Both the position numbers and the translations under genes were made by a program. 5,467 bases of DNA, taken from the NCBI GenBank assembly GCA_002425685.1, contig DIMS01000027.1, positions 14,730 through 20,196 of the forward strand, in the 5' to 3' direction. Each line of letters starts with the position of its first letter. Within the stretch, counting starts at the first letter, position 1. Below are positions 1-5,467 of this stretch, piece after piece. The stretch comes from Synergistaceae bacterium UBA5560 (lineage in GTDB: Bacteria > Synergistota > Synergistia > Synergistales > Aminiphilaceae). The notes beneath the pieces are model-generated. The model was not told the origin of the DNA. It did not search any database and saw nothing but the letters and a program-made list of their open reading frames with translations.

Positions 1-1259
1 GTTTTCTCCAGTGTTTCGAGGAAAGCGGGAAGACCGCGATACAGGCGCTCCTTTATGCCGTTGCTCCGCCTTCGGAGTGCTGGGTAGAGGGAGAGTCCCT
101 CCGCCACGTTGGCGTAGGGGCGTTCGCTGGTCACCACCCGCTCCGGAGGAAGCGCGAGCGTTTCGGCCACCATGGAGGGCAGAAACGGCCAGAGGCTGCT
201 CCCCCCCGTGAGGATCACCTTGTCCACACCGACGATGCCCCCGCCGTCTCCAAGCCCTTCCAGAAGCGCTTTGCGGAAGCGGGCGAAAAGATCCGTGCCG
301 GATCGGTCGGCCAGTTCGGGGCCTTGCGGTTCTTCCGAAGCGCGAAGACGTTCGAGGAATTCCCGTGACGGCGTGTAGGAAGCGGCGCGTTCCAGAAAGG
401 CTCCTTCGGTGAGTCCCTCAAGACGTCCGTAGAGGCCTCCCGGCCCCATGGGGGCGCTCCAGGGGGCGGCATCGCGCCCCTGTTCCCGCCGCGAGGCCAG
501 GAAGGTGGAGAAACGCTCCTTGCATTCCCGGCACCAGTGCCAGTGCACGATGTATTCGTCGCCGGAGGCGGCGAGTTCCTCCCGCTTGTCCGGCTGCTGC
601 TCCAGGTACCACTGGAAGAAGAGGTCGTCGAGCAGGCGTCCCCCCAGGAGCATGTCTCCCCAGGAAGAGACGAGTTTCCCCCGGCGAAGCAGGGCGAAAT
701 CGCAGGTTCCGCCGCCGAAATCTACAACGAGAACGCTTCTCGTCGCCTCCCGGAGCGTCAGGGAAAGGTCCTTCCGATTCAGATGGTACAGGATCGCTCC
801 CCAGGGTTCCGCAAGAAGAGAGATCTTCGGAAAGCCACCTTCCGAGGCGAGTCGCCGGAGTGCGGCCCGATACTCCGACGAGGCCTCGCCGGGGACTCCG
901 AAGAGTGTTGCCGTCTTTTCCGGAGTGCGCAGAAACGTGGCGGCGCATCGGGAGTGGAGAGCGCCGAGAAAGAGGCGGGCGTCCTCCTCGCACTGCGGGT
1001 CACCAAGGAGATCCGGTTTGAAGTGCACCCGGAGCCGCAGATCACGCCGCAGGGAAAGCGGTGTCTCGCCCCATTCCTCCAGTGCCTCGTGGCCGATGAG
1101 GATCGTTCCGTCCGGGCGGTGGAGGAGTGCCGTGGGAATGCCCGGGCGGCCGTTTCGGTCCAGGGAGACCGGAGAGGGGAGCGGTTCGTCGGCACTGCAA
1201 CGGCAGAGATGGGTATTGCTCGTGCCGAAGTCCACGGCCAAGATGTCCGGACGTGTCAC
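1..1259 (-). CDS. Divergent Hsp70-like ATPase (DnaK-superfamily protein), C-terminus outside the window
   Basis: The frame stays open for 419 codons from a GTG start to the left edge, so the 3' end is missing. Actin/Hsp70 nucleotide-binding signatures appear in the correct order and spacing. They are phosphate 1 at residues 8-20 (AVDFGTSNTHLCR), an AEPWGAILY segment at 150-158 matching the NEPTAAALAY region, phosphate 2 at 178-191 (VVDFGGGTCDFALL), the GDxxLGG(x)3D element at 201-211, and the adenosine motif at 348-361 (VILTGGSSLWPFLP). A P-x-A-x-V-A-E-G element follows at 381-388. The GTG start is supported by AAAAGGAGAG just upstream and by phosphate 1 beginning at residue 8. The start overlaps the preceding gene's stop as GTGA. 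Oddities are a Leu (residue 60) where DnaK has its catalytic Lys, no VLLLD-type linker in the 31 residues after residue 388, and a CxxC at 243-246 in a Trp/His-rich segment. It is an Hsp70-family ATPase with high confidence. A DnaK-like foldase role is not supported, and the substrate is unknown. Confidence 0.9.
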   Translation of the reverse strand, partial: MTRPDILAVDFGTSNTHLCRCSADEPLPSPVSLDRNGRPGIPTALLHRPDGTILIGHEALEEWGETPLSLRRDLRLRVHFKPDLLGDPQCEEDARLFLGALHSRCAATFLRTPEKTATLFGVPGEASSEYRAALRRLASEGGFPKISLLAEPWGAILYHLNRKDLSLTLREATRSVLVVDFGGGTCDFALLRRGKLVSSWGDMLLGGRLLDDLFFQWYLEQQPDKREELAASGDEYIVHWHWCRECKERFSTFLASRREQGRDAAPWSAPMGPGGLYGRLEGLTEGAFLERAASYTPSREFLERLRASEEPQGPELADRSGTDLFARFRKALLEGLGDGGGIVGVDKVILTGGSSLWPFLPSMVAETLALPPERVVTSERPYANVAEGLSLYPALRRRSNGIKERLYRGLPAFLETLEK

Positions 1260-2368
1260 GGAACTCTCCTTTTCCGGAGCAATCCCTTGGAGAGAACCTT
1301 TCCGTTCCAGAGGACCGGCTTGCGTTCCACCCGGACGGGATCTCCGGGAAGAATGTGTCCGAAGGTCTCGAAATGCGTTGCGAGGTCCTCGCTCCATGCG
1401 AGAGGAGTTTCCGGGGCGCTCTCCGCGTCGGGATCGGAAGGAGAGGGTTCCAGGGAGTATCCGGCGAGAGAGGCTTCTTGAACCAGGTGTGCCGCGGCGG
1501 CGCGGAGTGTCCTGTCCCGTTCCGCCCCTTCCGGAGGGGCCTGTGTGGCAGCGGCAAGATCCTCCAGCGGGCCGGCGAGGCGGGAGAGGACATCCAGAGC
1601 GGTCAGGGAGGTGGATTTTTCCGGAGATGCCGGTGGAGGAGGAAGCGCCTGAAGGGCTCTCCCTTCCGCATCAAGAGCGGCGCGAACGCTGTTTTTCAGT
1701 GCCGCCGCCGCTTCGTTCCGTCGGAAGACCTTTCGGGGGCGGCAGAGAAAGAACAGAAAGAGAATGCCTCCGTAGAGGAAGAGACGCCGCGTTTTCCCAC
1801 CCCCGGAGGGCACGCCGAAAAGCCGCTTCACCAAGGCGGTCGGACCGAATCCCGTCAGGTCGGCGAGAGTCGCTACCCCGAGCGCCGCAAGGAGCCCACG
1901 CCGAAGGTGAGAATTCTCTTCAAGAAAAAAACACAGTTTCGGAAGGAGCCACGCCCCGAGAGGGGCGCCGAGAAAGAGTCCCATTTTAGGAATGTGCAAC
2001 AGGTATGTAGCGAGAGGCTCAAGGAAAAGCATGCCGCCGAGGCTTCCCGCGGCGGCGATGGCGGCGAGGCGCCCTGAAGGGATCTCATCGGCGAAGAAGG
2101 GGGCGAAGGAGTTCTCTTGTTCACTCGCGACGGAAAAGGAGTTCTCCATGACCATGGCGACGGGTTCGGAAAGACAGGCCAAAGCGGTGTTGCGGGCTTC
2201 CCGGAGCATGTCCGCCGTGGGAGGTGTCTTCCTCGTCAGGGAGTTCTCTTTCTCGGCAAGGGCCTGGAGAAACGCCTCCTCCACTCTGTCAGCGAGTTCC
2301 TTTGCCTCCTCGGCGGAGGGCAGGGCAACGCGCTTTTCAGGGATGCCCGAATCGGAGAAAGGGAACAT
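1256..2368 (-). CDS. Multi-spanning membrane protein partnered with the Hsp70-like ATPase; possible GrpE-like C-terminal tail
   Basis: I do not recognise a named family. The 370-residue protein has a charged, helical N-terminal region (about 11-100) with no signal peptide. A hydrophobic block follows with probable membrane segments near 101-125, 129-148, 157-175 (weaker) and 195-209. The last is followed by a positive cluster (RPRKVFRR, 210-217), which predicts a cytoplasmic C-terminus. The tail (about 214-370) has Ala/Leu-rich helices, a Pro run at 243-246, an acidic low-complexity stretch (about 308-322) and a conserved-looking end with PGDPVRVERKPVLWNGKVL. A helical LxxLxxxLEDL-like segment, a later short helix ending in Gly and a terminal G-K-V-L-x-K-G-L element loosely recall GrpE. 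That resemblance is inferred by eye. The ATG is fixed by AAGGAGG five bases upstream. The gene starts 30 nt after the secreted-protein gene and shares GTGA with the Hsp70-like gene, so the products are probably made together and may form a complex at the membrane. The coding assignment is firm; the function is unknown. Confidence 0.85.
   Translation of the reverse strand: MFPFSDSGIPEKRVALPSAEEAKELADRVEEAFLQALAEKENSLTRKTPPTADMLREARNTALACLSEPVAMVMENSFSVASEQENSFAPFFADEIPSGRLAAIAAAGSLGGMLFLEPLATYLLHIPKMGLFLGAPLGAWLLPKLCFFLEENSHLRRGLLAALGVATLADLTGFGPTALVKRLFGVPSGGGKTRRLFLYGGILFLFFLCRPRKVFRRNEAAAALKNSVRAALDAEGRALQALPPPPASPEKSTSLTALDVLSRLAGPLEDLAAATQAPPEGAERDRTLRAAAAHLVQEASLAGYSLEPSPSDPDAESAPETPLAWSEDLATHFETFGHILPGDPVRVERKPVLWNGKVLSKGLLRKRRVP
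1264..1273 (-). promoter_or_regulatory. Shine-Dalgarno for the Hsp70-like gene, inside the preceding coding region
   Basis: AAAAGGAGAG lies within the last codons of the membrane-protein gene, with its AGGAG core six bases before the GTG at 1259. Together with the GTGA stop/start overlap it decides the GTG start and points to translational coupling. Confidence 0.8.
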
Positions 2369-2373
2369 GGAAA

Positions 2374-2380
2374 CCTCCTT
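2374..2380 (-). promoter_or_regulatory. Strong Shine-Dalgarno for the membrane-protein gene
   Basis: AAGGAGG is followed by TTTCC and the ATG at 2368. It lies in the 30-nt gap after the upstream gene's stop and fixes the start. No promoter is visible in this gap, supporting cotranscription. Confidence 0.85.
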
Positions 2381-2398
2381 GCGAGAAATGGGGATGTC

Positions 2399-3073
2399 TC
2401 AGCGGAGCAGATCCGGTTTCAGGTGCTCCGTCAGTGTGGTCAAAGGAATGGAAAAGGTCGGCGTGCCGTCGCAGTGGGGAGTGTAGTCTCCGTCCTCCCA
2501 GAAAAGAACCAGTGCGTCGTCGGTGAGATAAAACTGGTCCGCCGTGGCCCCCACACCCCGAAAATCCTCCAGCATTGCAGTGATCTCTCCATTTTCCTGT
2601 TTCTGCCGGATCATGGAGGACATGCGCTCGTCCAGTGCCTTTTCCCAGTCGCTGTCGGGAAGAAAAAGATCCTTCAGGGCGAGGAGCGCGCCGTCCGCCT
2701 CCGAGAAGGTGCGGGCGTAAAGCCACGTGCCGGGGTGGGCGGCTCCCTGAAAATAGGTGAATTGCGTGAAGAGAAGGCTCACCAGGCCCTTGCTGTTTCG
2801 TGTCGCCTCCCAGGAGAGTTCTCCCGTGAATTCCGCGGGATCCTCCTTGCCGAATTCGACGAGGACGTACTCCACAAGCTTCTGGATCTCCTCGTTGATG
2901 GCGGTTGTCGCTCCGGCATTCTTGGGGAGCAGGACGTCCGGATAGGAAAGGGTGATGCCCGGAGACGTCACGGTCTTCGGGTGCAGCGATGCCGTCTGGG
3001 CAAGGGCCATCGCAGCGCAACAGAAAAGCATCAAACCTGTCAGGAACGGAAAGGCAAGGGATTTCCTCGCCAT
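2399..3073 (-). CDS. Secreted DUF4163/DUF3298 (PdaC/RsiV-like) domain protein
   Basis: The 224-residue product begins with a classic signal peptide: positive n-region (MARK), hydrophobic core to about residue 22, and a probable signal peptidase I site after ALA at 23-25. The mature part resembles the DUF4163/DUF3298 pair known from the extracytoplasmic parts of B. subtilis RsiV and PdaC. It has a TLSYPDVLLP strand followed by an AINEEIQKLV helix (about 41-67), then a G-A-A-H-P motif at 110-114, LKDLF at 133-137, and a C-terminal FYLTDDALVLFWEDGDYTPH segment with FSIPL (181-211). No transmembrane anchor or catalytic domain is present, so this is a free-standing exported domain. In RsiV the domain binds lysozyme; no ligand can be assigned here. 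The ATG at 3073 is chosen because an in-frame TGA lies nine bases upstream and the signal peptide begins there. It is the first gene of the probable operon. Family call is by motif recognition and fairly confident; role unknown. Confidence 0.85.
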   Translation of the reverse strand: MARKSLAFPFLTGLMLFCCAAMALAQTASLHPKTVTSPGITLSYPDVLLPKNAGATTAINEEIQKLVEYVLVEFGKEDPAEFTGELSWEATRNSKGLVSLLFTQFTYFQGAAHPGTWLYARTFSEADGALLALKDLFLPDSDWEKALDERMSSMIRQKQENGEITAMLEDFRGVGATADQFYLTDDALVLFWEDGDYTPHCDGTPTFSIPLTTLTEHLKPDLLR

Positions 3074-3085
3074 GACGTCTCATCG

Positions 3086-3091
3086 TCCTTT
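3086..3091 (-). promoter_or_regulatory. Weak, distant ribosome binding site for the secreted DUF3298-type gene
   Basis: AAAGGA lies 12 nt before the ATG at 3073, longer than usual. A closer ATG at 3081-3083 is only two bases from it and in another frame, where the product shows no signal peptide or family motif. The choice of 3073 rests on the signal peptide and the in-frame upstream stop rather than on this site. Confidence 0.4.
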
Positions 3092-3108
3092 CGAAGATGT
3101 GCTCAGTG

Positions 3109-3148
3109 GCAAGCCACCCCCTGCATTATAGCGCAGGGGGTGGCTTGC
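3109..3148 (-). terminator. Perfect 16-bp hairpin between nifJ and the three-gene operon; candidate terminator
   Basis: The arms 3109-3124 and 3133-3148 are exact reverse complements (GCAAGCCACCCCCTGC and its partner) around an 8-nt AT-rich loop (3125-3132). The hairpin sits 81 nt past the nifJ stop and 35 nt before the next start. It is GC-rich and strong, as expected of an intrinsic terminator for nifJ. However, the minus-strand sequence after the stem (CACTGAGCACATC) has no U-tract. In the plus direction only four Ts follow. It could instead be an mRNA 3'-end stabiliser, a leader structure or a bidirectional block. The structure is certain; the role is not. Confidence 0.5.
3125..3130 (-). 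promoter_or_regulatory. Possible -10 element (TATAAT) in the hairpin loop
   Basis: Read on the minus strand the hairpin loop contains a perfect TATAAT. A start site about seven bases on would fall near 3118 and give a leader of about 45 nt before the secreted-protein gene. At 17-nt spacing the -35 position reads GAAAAG (3148-3153), a poor match to TTGACA, and there is no TGn extension. The element could therefore be chance in a short AT-rich loop. Confidence 0.25.
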
Positions 3149-3190
3149 TTTTCGGAATTTCAAGGAAATGTCTCTCGCCTCATGCCCAAG

Positions 3191-3227
3191 GGGAGCGACG
3201 TTATCGCGGGGTGGAGGAATCGCTCCC
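3191..3227 (-). other. Second inverted repeat just after the nifJ stop
   Basis: GGGAGCGA at 3191-3198 and TCGCTCCC at 3220-3227 are perfect 8-bp complements separated by 21 nt, beginning two bases after the nifJ stop on the minus strand. An alternative small hairpin (GCGA/TCGC with a 5-nt loop) overlaps one arm. There is no U-tract. It may fold at the nifJ mRNA 3' end, but the long loop makes it a weak candidate. Confidence 0.3.
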
Positions 3228-3229
3228 TC

Positions 3230-5467
3230 CTATGCTTCCGTTTCGGGCATGGAGGCCATGTACTTGTAGAGCTTCCACCGGGAGAGGATGTTCTTCTGGG
3301 CAGCCTCGATGAGTGCCTCCGATTCCGCCGGGTGTGCCCGATGGAGCATGGCGTACCGGGTCTCTCCGTAGACGTAGTCCTTGAGAGGCAGCGTGGGCTC
3401 CTTGCTGTCCAGCTGGAGAGGATTCTTTCCCGCCTCGGCGAGGCGCGGGTCGTACCGAAGGAGCGGCCAGTGCCCGGACTCCACGGCCTTTTTCTGCTGG
3501 CTCATGCCTGTCTTCAGGTCGAATCCGTGGGCGATGCAGTGGGAGTAGGCGAGGATGAGAGAGGTTCCCTCGTAGGATTCGGCCTCACGGAAGGCCTTCA
3601 CCACATGATTGTCGTTGGCGCCGAAAGCGATCCGTGCCACGTAGACGGAGCCGTAGCTCATGGCCATCATGGCCAGGTCCTTTTTGAAGGCTTGCTTGCC
3701 TCCCGCGGCGAACTTGGCCACTGCGCCCATGGGCGTGGACTTGGACATCTGTCCTCCCGTGTTGGAGTAGACCTCGGTGTCCAGAACGAGAACGTTCACG
3801 TTGCGGCCCGAGGCCAGCACGTGGTCCAGCCCGCCGTAGCCGATGTCGTAGGCCCATCCGTCGCCGCCGACGATCCAGACGCTTCGCTTCACGAGAGCGT
3901 CTGCAACCGGCAGCAGCAGTTTCGCTTCGGTGGCGGTGCTCGTTGCGAGCTTGGCCTTGAGAGTCGCCACACGGTCGCGCTGGGTGGCGATGCCTTCCTC
4001 GGTGGTCTGGTCCGCTTCGAGGATGTTCTTCACGAGATCGTCGCCCACGGTGCCGCCGAGCTTCGCAAGCAGCTCCCGGGCGAACTCGTTCTGCTTGTCC
4101 ACAGCGAGGCGCATGCCCATGCCGAACTCCGCGTTGTCCTCGAAGAGGGAGTTCGCCCAGGCCGGTCCCCGTCCGTCGGCATTCACCGCCCAGGGGGTGG
4201 TGGGAAGATTCCCGCCGTAGATGGAGGAACACCCCGTGGCGTTCGCTACGAGCGCCCGGTCGCCGAAGAGGGCGGAGAGAAGTTTCACGTAGGGCGTCTC
4301 GCCGCATCCGGCGCAGGCTCCGGAGAATTCGAAGAGGGGGCGGAGGAGCTGCACGTCCTTGACGACGTTGAGGTTCAGATCCTTGCGGGCCACGTCGGGG
4401 ATAGAGAGGAAGAAGGCGAAGTTCTCCCGTTCCTGCTCCCGAAGGGGCGGTTGAGGTGCCATGTTGATGGCCTTCCGCTCCGGGTTCTCCTTGTTCTTGG
4501 CGGGGCAGTTCTGCACGCAGAGACCGCAGCCTGTACAGTCTTCGGGAGCTACCTGGACGGTGAACTTCTGTCCGGGGAAGCTCTTCCAGTTGGCGTTCAC
4601 GGACTTGAAGGTCGTGGGTGCTTTGTCGAGGAGTGCGGGATCATAAACCTTGGACCGGATCACCGCATGGGGGCACATGACGACGCACTTGCCGCACTGA
4701 ATGCAGACCTCGGGATCCCAGACGGGGATCTCCAGGGCGATGTTCCGCTTCTCCCACTGGGTCGTGGCGGCAGGAAAGGTGCCATCGACGGGCATGGCGC
4801 TCACGGGAAGGTCGTCGCCCTCGTTGGCGATGATGGGACCCAGGACGTTCTTCACGAAATCCGGCGCCTCCGCGGGAACCGCGGGACGCATGTCGAACGC
4901 GGCGGACACGGAAAGCCCGTCGGTCTTCACCTCGTGGAGGTGTGCCAAGGCTGCGTCCACGGCGGCGAAGTTCTGCCGCACCACCGCTTCGCCCCGTTTG
5001 CCGTAGGTCTTCTCGATGGCCTTCTTGATGGCGGCGATGGCCTCGTCCTTGGGGAGAACACCGCTGATGGCGAAAAAGCAGGTCTGCATGATGGTGTTGA
5101 TGCGCCCGCCCATGCCGGTCTTTTCCGCGACCTCATAGCCGTTGATGACGTAGAAGCGGATCTTCTTGTCCAGGATTTGTTTCTGCACCTTTTCCGGCAG
5201 ATGATTCCAGACCTCGTCGGGGCCGTAGATGCTGTTCAGGAGAAAGATCCCTCCGGACTTGAGGTTTTTCAGCATATCGTACCGTTCGAGGAAGGAGAAC
5301 TGGTGACAGGCCAGGAAGTCCGCCCGGGTCACCAGGTAGGGCGCGTGGATCGGATCGGGGCCGAAGCGGAGGTGGGAGATAGTGATTCCTCCGGATTTCT
5401 TCGAGTCGTAGACGAAGTAGCCCTGGGCGTAGTTCGGCGTCTCCTCGCCGATGATCTTGATCGAGTT
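3230..5467 (-). CDS. nifJ: Pyruvate:ferredoxin (flavodoxin) oxidoreductase, single-chain, N-terminus outside the window
   Basis: This cytoplasmic enzyme oxidatively decarboxylates pyruvate with CoA to acetyl-CoA and CO2 and passes electrons to ferredoxin or flavodoxin. The visible 745 residues are open to the right edge; roughly 427 N-terminal residues (domains I, II and the start of III) lie outside. Visible parts in order are the gamma/domain III region from NSIKIIGEETPNYAQGYF, an EKR-type segment (about 80-160), and two [4Fe-4S] motifs, CIQCGKCVVMCP (from 255) and CTGCGLCVQNCP (from 311). The TPP domain follows, with CAGCGETPY (385-393), TGCSSIYGG, and GDGWAYDIGYGG to SNTGGQ (from 535). 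The proximal-cluster cysteines 385, 388, 413 and 644 match the spacing I recall for the D. africanus enzyme (812, 815, 840, 1071). The protein ends at LYKYMASMPETEA without the extra C-terminal domain VII of D. africanus, giving an expected full length near 1170. All visible ligands are intact. Other 2-oxoacid substrates cannot be excluded. It is 156 nt upstream of the secreted-protein gene. Confidence 0.97.
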   Translation of the reverse strand, partial: NSIKIIGEETPNYAQGYFVYDSKKSGGITISHLRFGPDPIHAPYLVTRADFLACHQFSFLERYDMLKNLKSGGIFLLNSIYGPDEVWNHLPEKVQKQILDKKIRFYVINGYEVAEKTGMGGRINTIMQTCFFAISGVLPKDEAIAAIKKAIEKTYGKRGEAVVRQNFAAVDAALAHLHEVKTDGLSVSAAFDMRPAVPAEAPDFVKNVLGPIIANEGDDLPVSAMPVDGTFPAATTQWEKRNIALEIPVWDPEVCIQCGKCVVMCPHAVIRSKVYDPALLDKAPTTFKSVNANWKSFPGQKFTVQVAPEDCTGCGLCVQNCPAKNKENPERKAINMAPQPPLREQERENFAFFLSIPDVARKDLNLNVVKDVQLLRPLFEFSGACAGCGETPYVKLLSALFGDRALVANATGCSSIYGGNLPTTPWAVNADGRGPAWANSLFEDNAEFGMGMRLAVDKQNEFARELLAKLGGTVGDDLVKNILEADQTTEEGIATQRDRVATLKAKLATSTATEAKLLLPVADALVKRSVWIVGGDGWAYDIGYGGLDHVLASGRNVNVLVLDTEVYSNTGGQMSKSTPMGAVAKFAAGGKQAFKKDLAMMAMSYGSVYVARIAFGANDNHVVKAFREAESYEGTSLILAYSHCIAHGFDLKTGMSQQKKAVESGHWPLLRYDPRLAEAGKNPLQLDSKEPTLPLKDYVYGETRYAMLHRAHPAESEALIEAAQKNILSRWKLYKYMASMPETEA

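Noticed and set aside
418..1593. Minus-strand open frames at 418-993, 779-1195 and 1042-1593
   Set aside because: They are out of frame with the continuous 419-codon Hsp70-like reading frame, which carries all the family motifs; their translations are low-complexity and Arg/Pro-rich.
1790..1804. GGGKT in the membrane protein, looking like a Walker A motif
   Set aside because: The G-x4-G-K-T spacing fails (Val at the first Gly position), and the segment lies in a short loop between two hydrophobic segments with no P-loop fold around it.
448..1989. A 513-codon plus-strand open frame, with further long plus-strand frames at 537-1481 and 1127-2077
   Set aside because: They lie antisense to the Hsp70-like and membrane-protein genes, are extremely Arg/Ser/Pro-rich and show no domain. 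They are explained by GC-rich codon usage on the opposite strand.
3010..3073. Possible lipoprotein signal in the DUF3298-type protein (LFCC in the hydrophobic core)
   Set aside because: The cysteines are preceded by Leu-Phe rather than a lipobox, and a better signal peptidase I site (ALA) follows.
2337..3083. Minus-strand 248-codon frame starting at an ATG close to the AAAGGA site
   Set aside because: It overlaps the DUF3298-type gene in another frame and has a His/Gly/Arg-rich product with no signal peptide; the 3073 frame has a signal peptide and family motifs.
3074..3229. Heat-shock control site such as CIRCE, expected for a chaperone operon
   Set aside because: The TTAGCACTC-N9-GAGTGCTAA pattern is not present; the only strong inverted repeats here are the two hairpins described.
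3585..4307. A 240-codon minus-strand frame inside nifJ
   Set aside because: It is a shifted-frame shadow of the oxidoreductase, with an Arg-rich translation and no motifs.

Overview
The window holds four genes, all on the minus strand, so the reading order is right to left. The right 40% is the C-terminal two thirds of a single-chain pyruvate:ferredoxin (flavodoxin) oxidoreductase, which enters from the right edge. After a 156-nt gap with a strong perfect hairpin come three tightly packed genes: a small secreted DUF4163/DUF3298-type protein, a 370-residue multi-spanning membrane protein of no recognised family, and a divergent Hsp70-like ATPase that runs off the left edge. No tRNA, rRNA, CRISPR array or mobile element is visible.

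The single-chain oxidoreductase indicates an anaerobic or fermentative bacterium. The DNA is GC-rich, with codons ending mostly in G or C. The combination would fit a high-GC anaerobe such as a member of the Synergistota, but that placement is a weak inference from gene content, not from a marker gene.

The three left genes look like one operon. The secreted protein and the membrane protein are 30 nt apart, with a strong Shine-Dalgarno sequence for the second. The membrane protein and the Hsp70-like gene overlap by four bases (GTGA), which suggests translational coupling. The Hsp70-like protein keeps the nucleotide-binding signatures of the family (phosphate 1, phosphate 2, adenosine). It differs from DnaK at the usual catalytic lysine and shows no canonical interdomain linker in the visible part. 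The membrane protein has a cytoplasmic-looking C-terminal tail whose layout is loosely like a GrpE nucleotide exchange factor. Together they suggest a membrane-anchored Hsp70 system with an exported partner. This is the most interesting part of the window, but its function cannot be read from the sequence. The oxidoreductase upstream is ordinary central metabolism and is probably a separate transcription unit.
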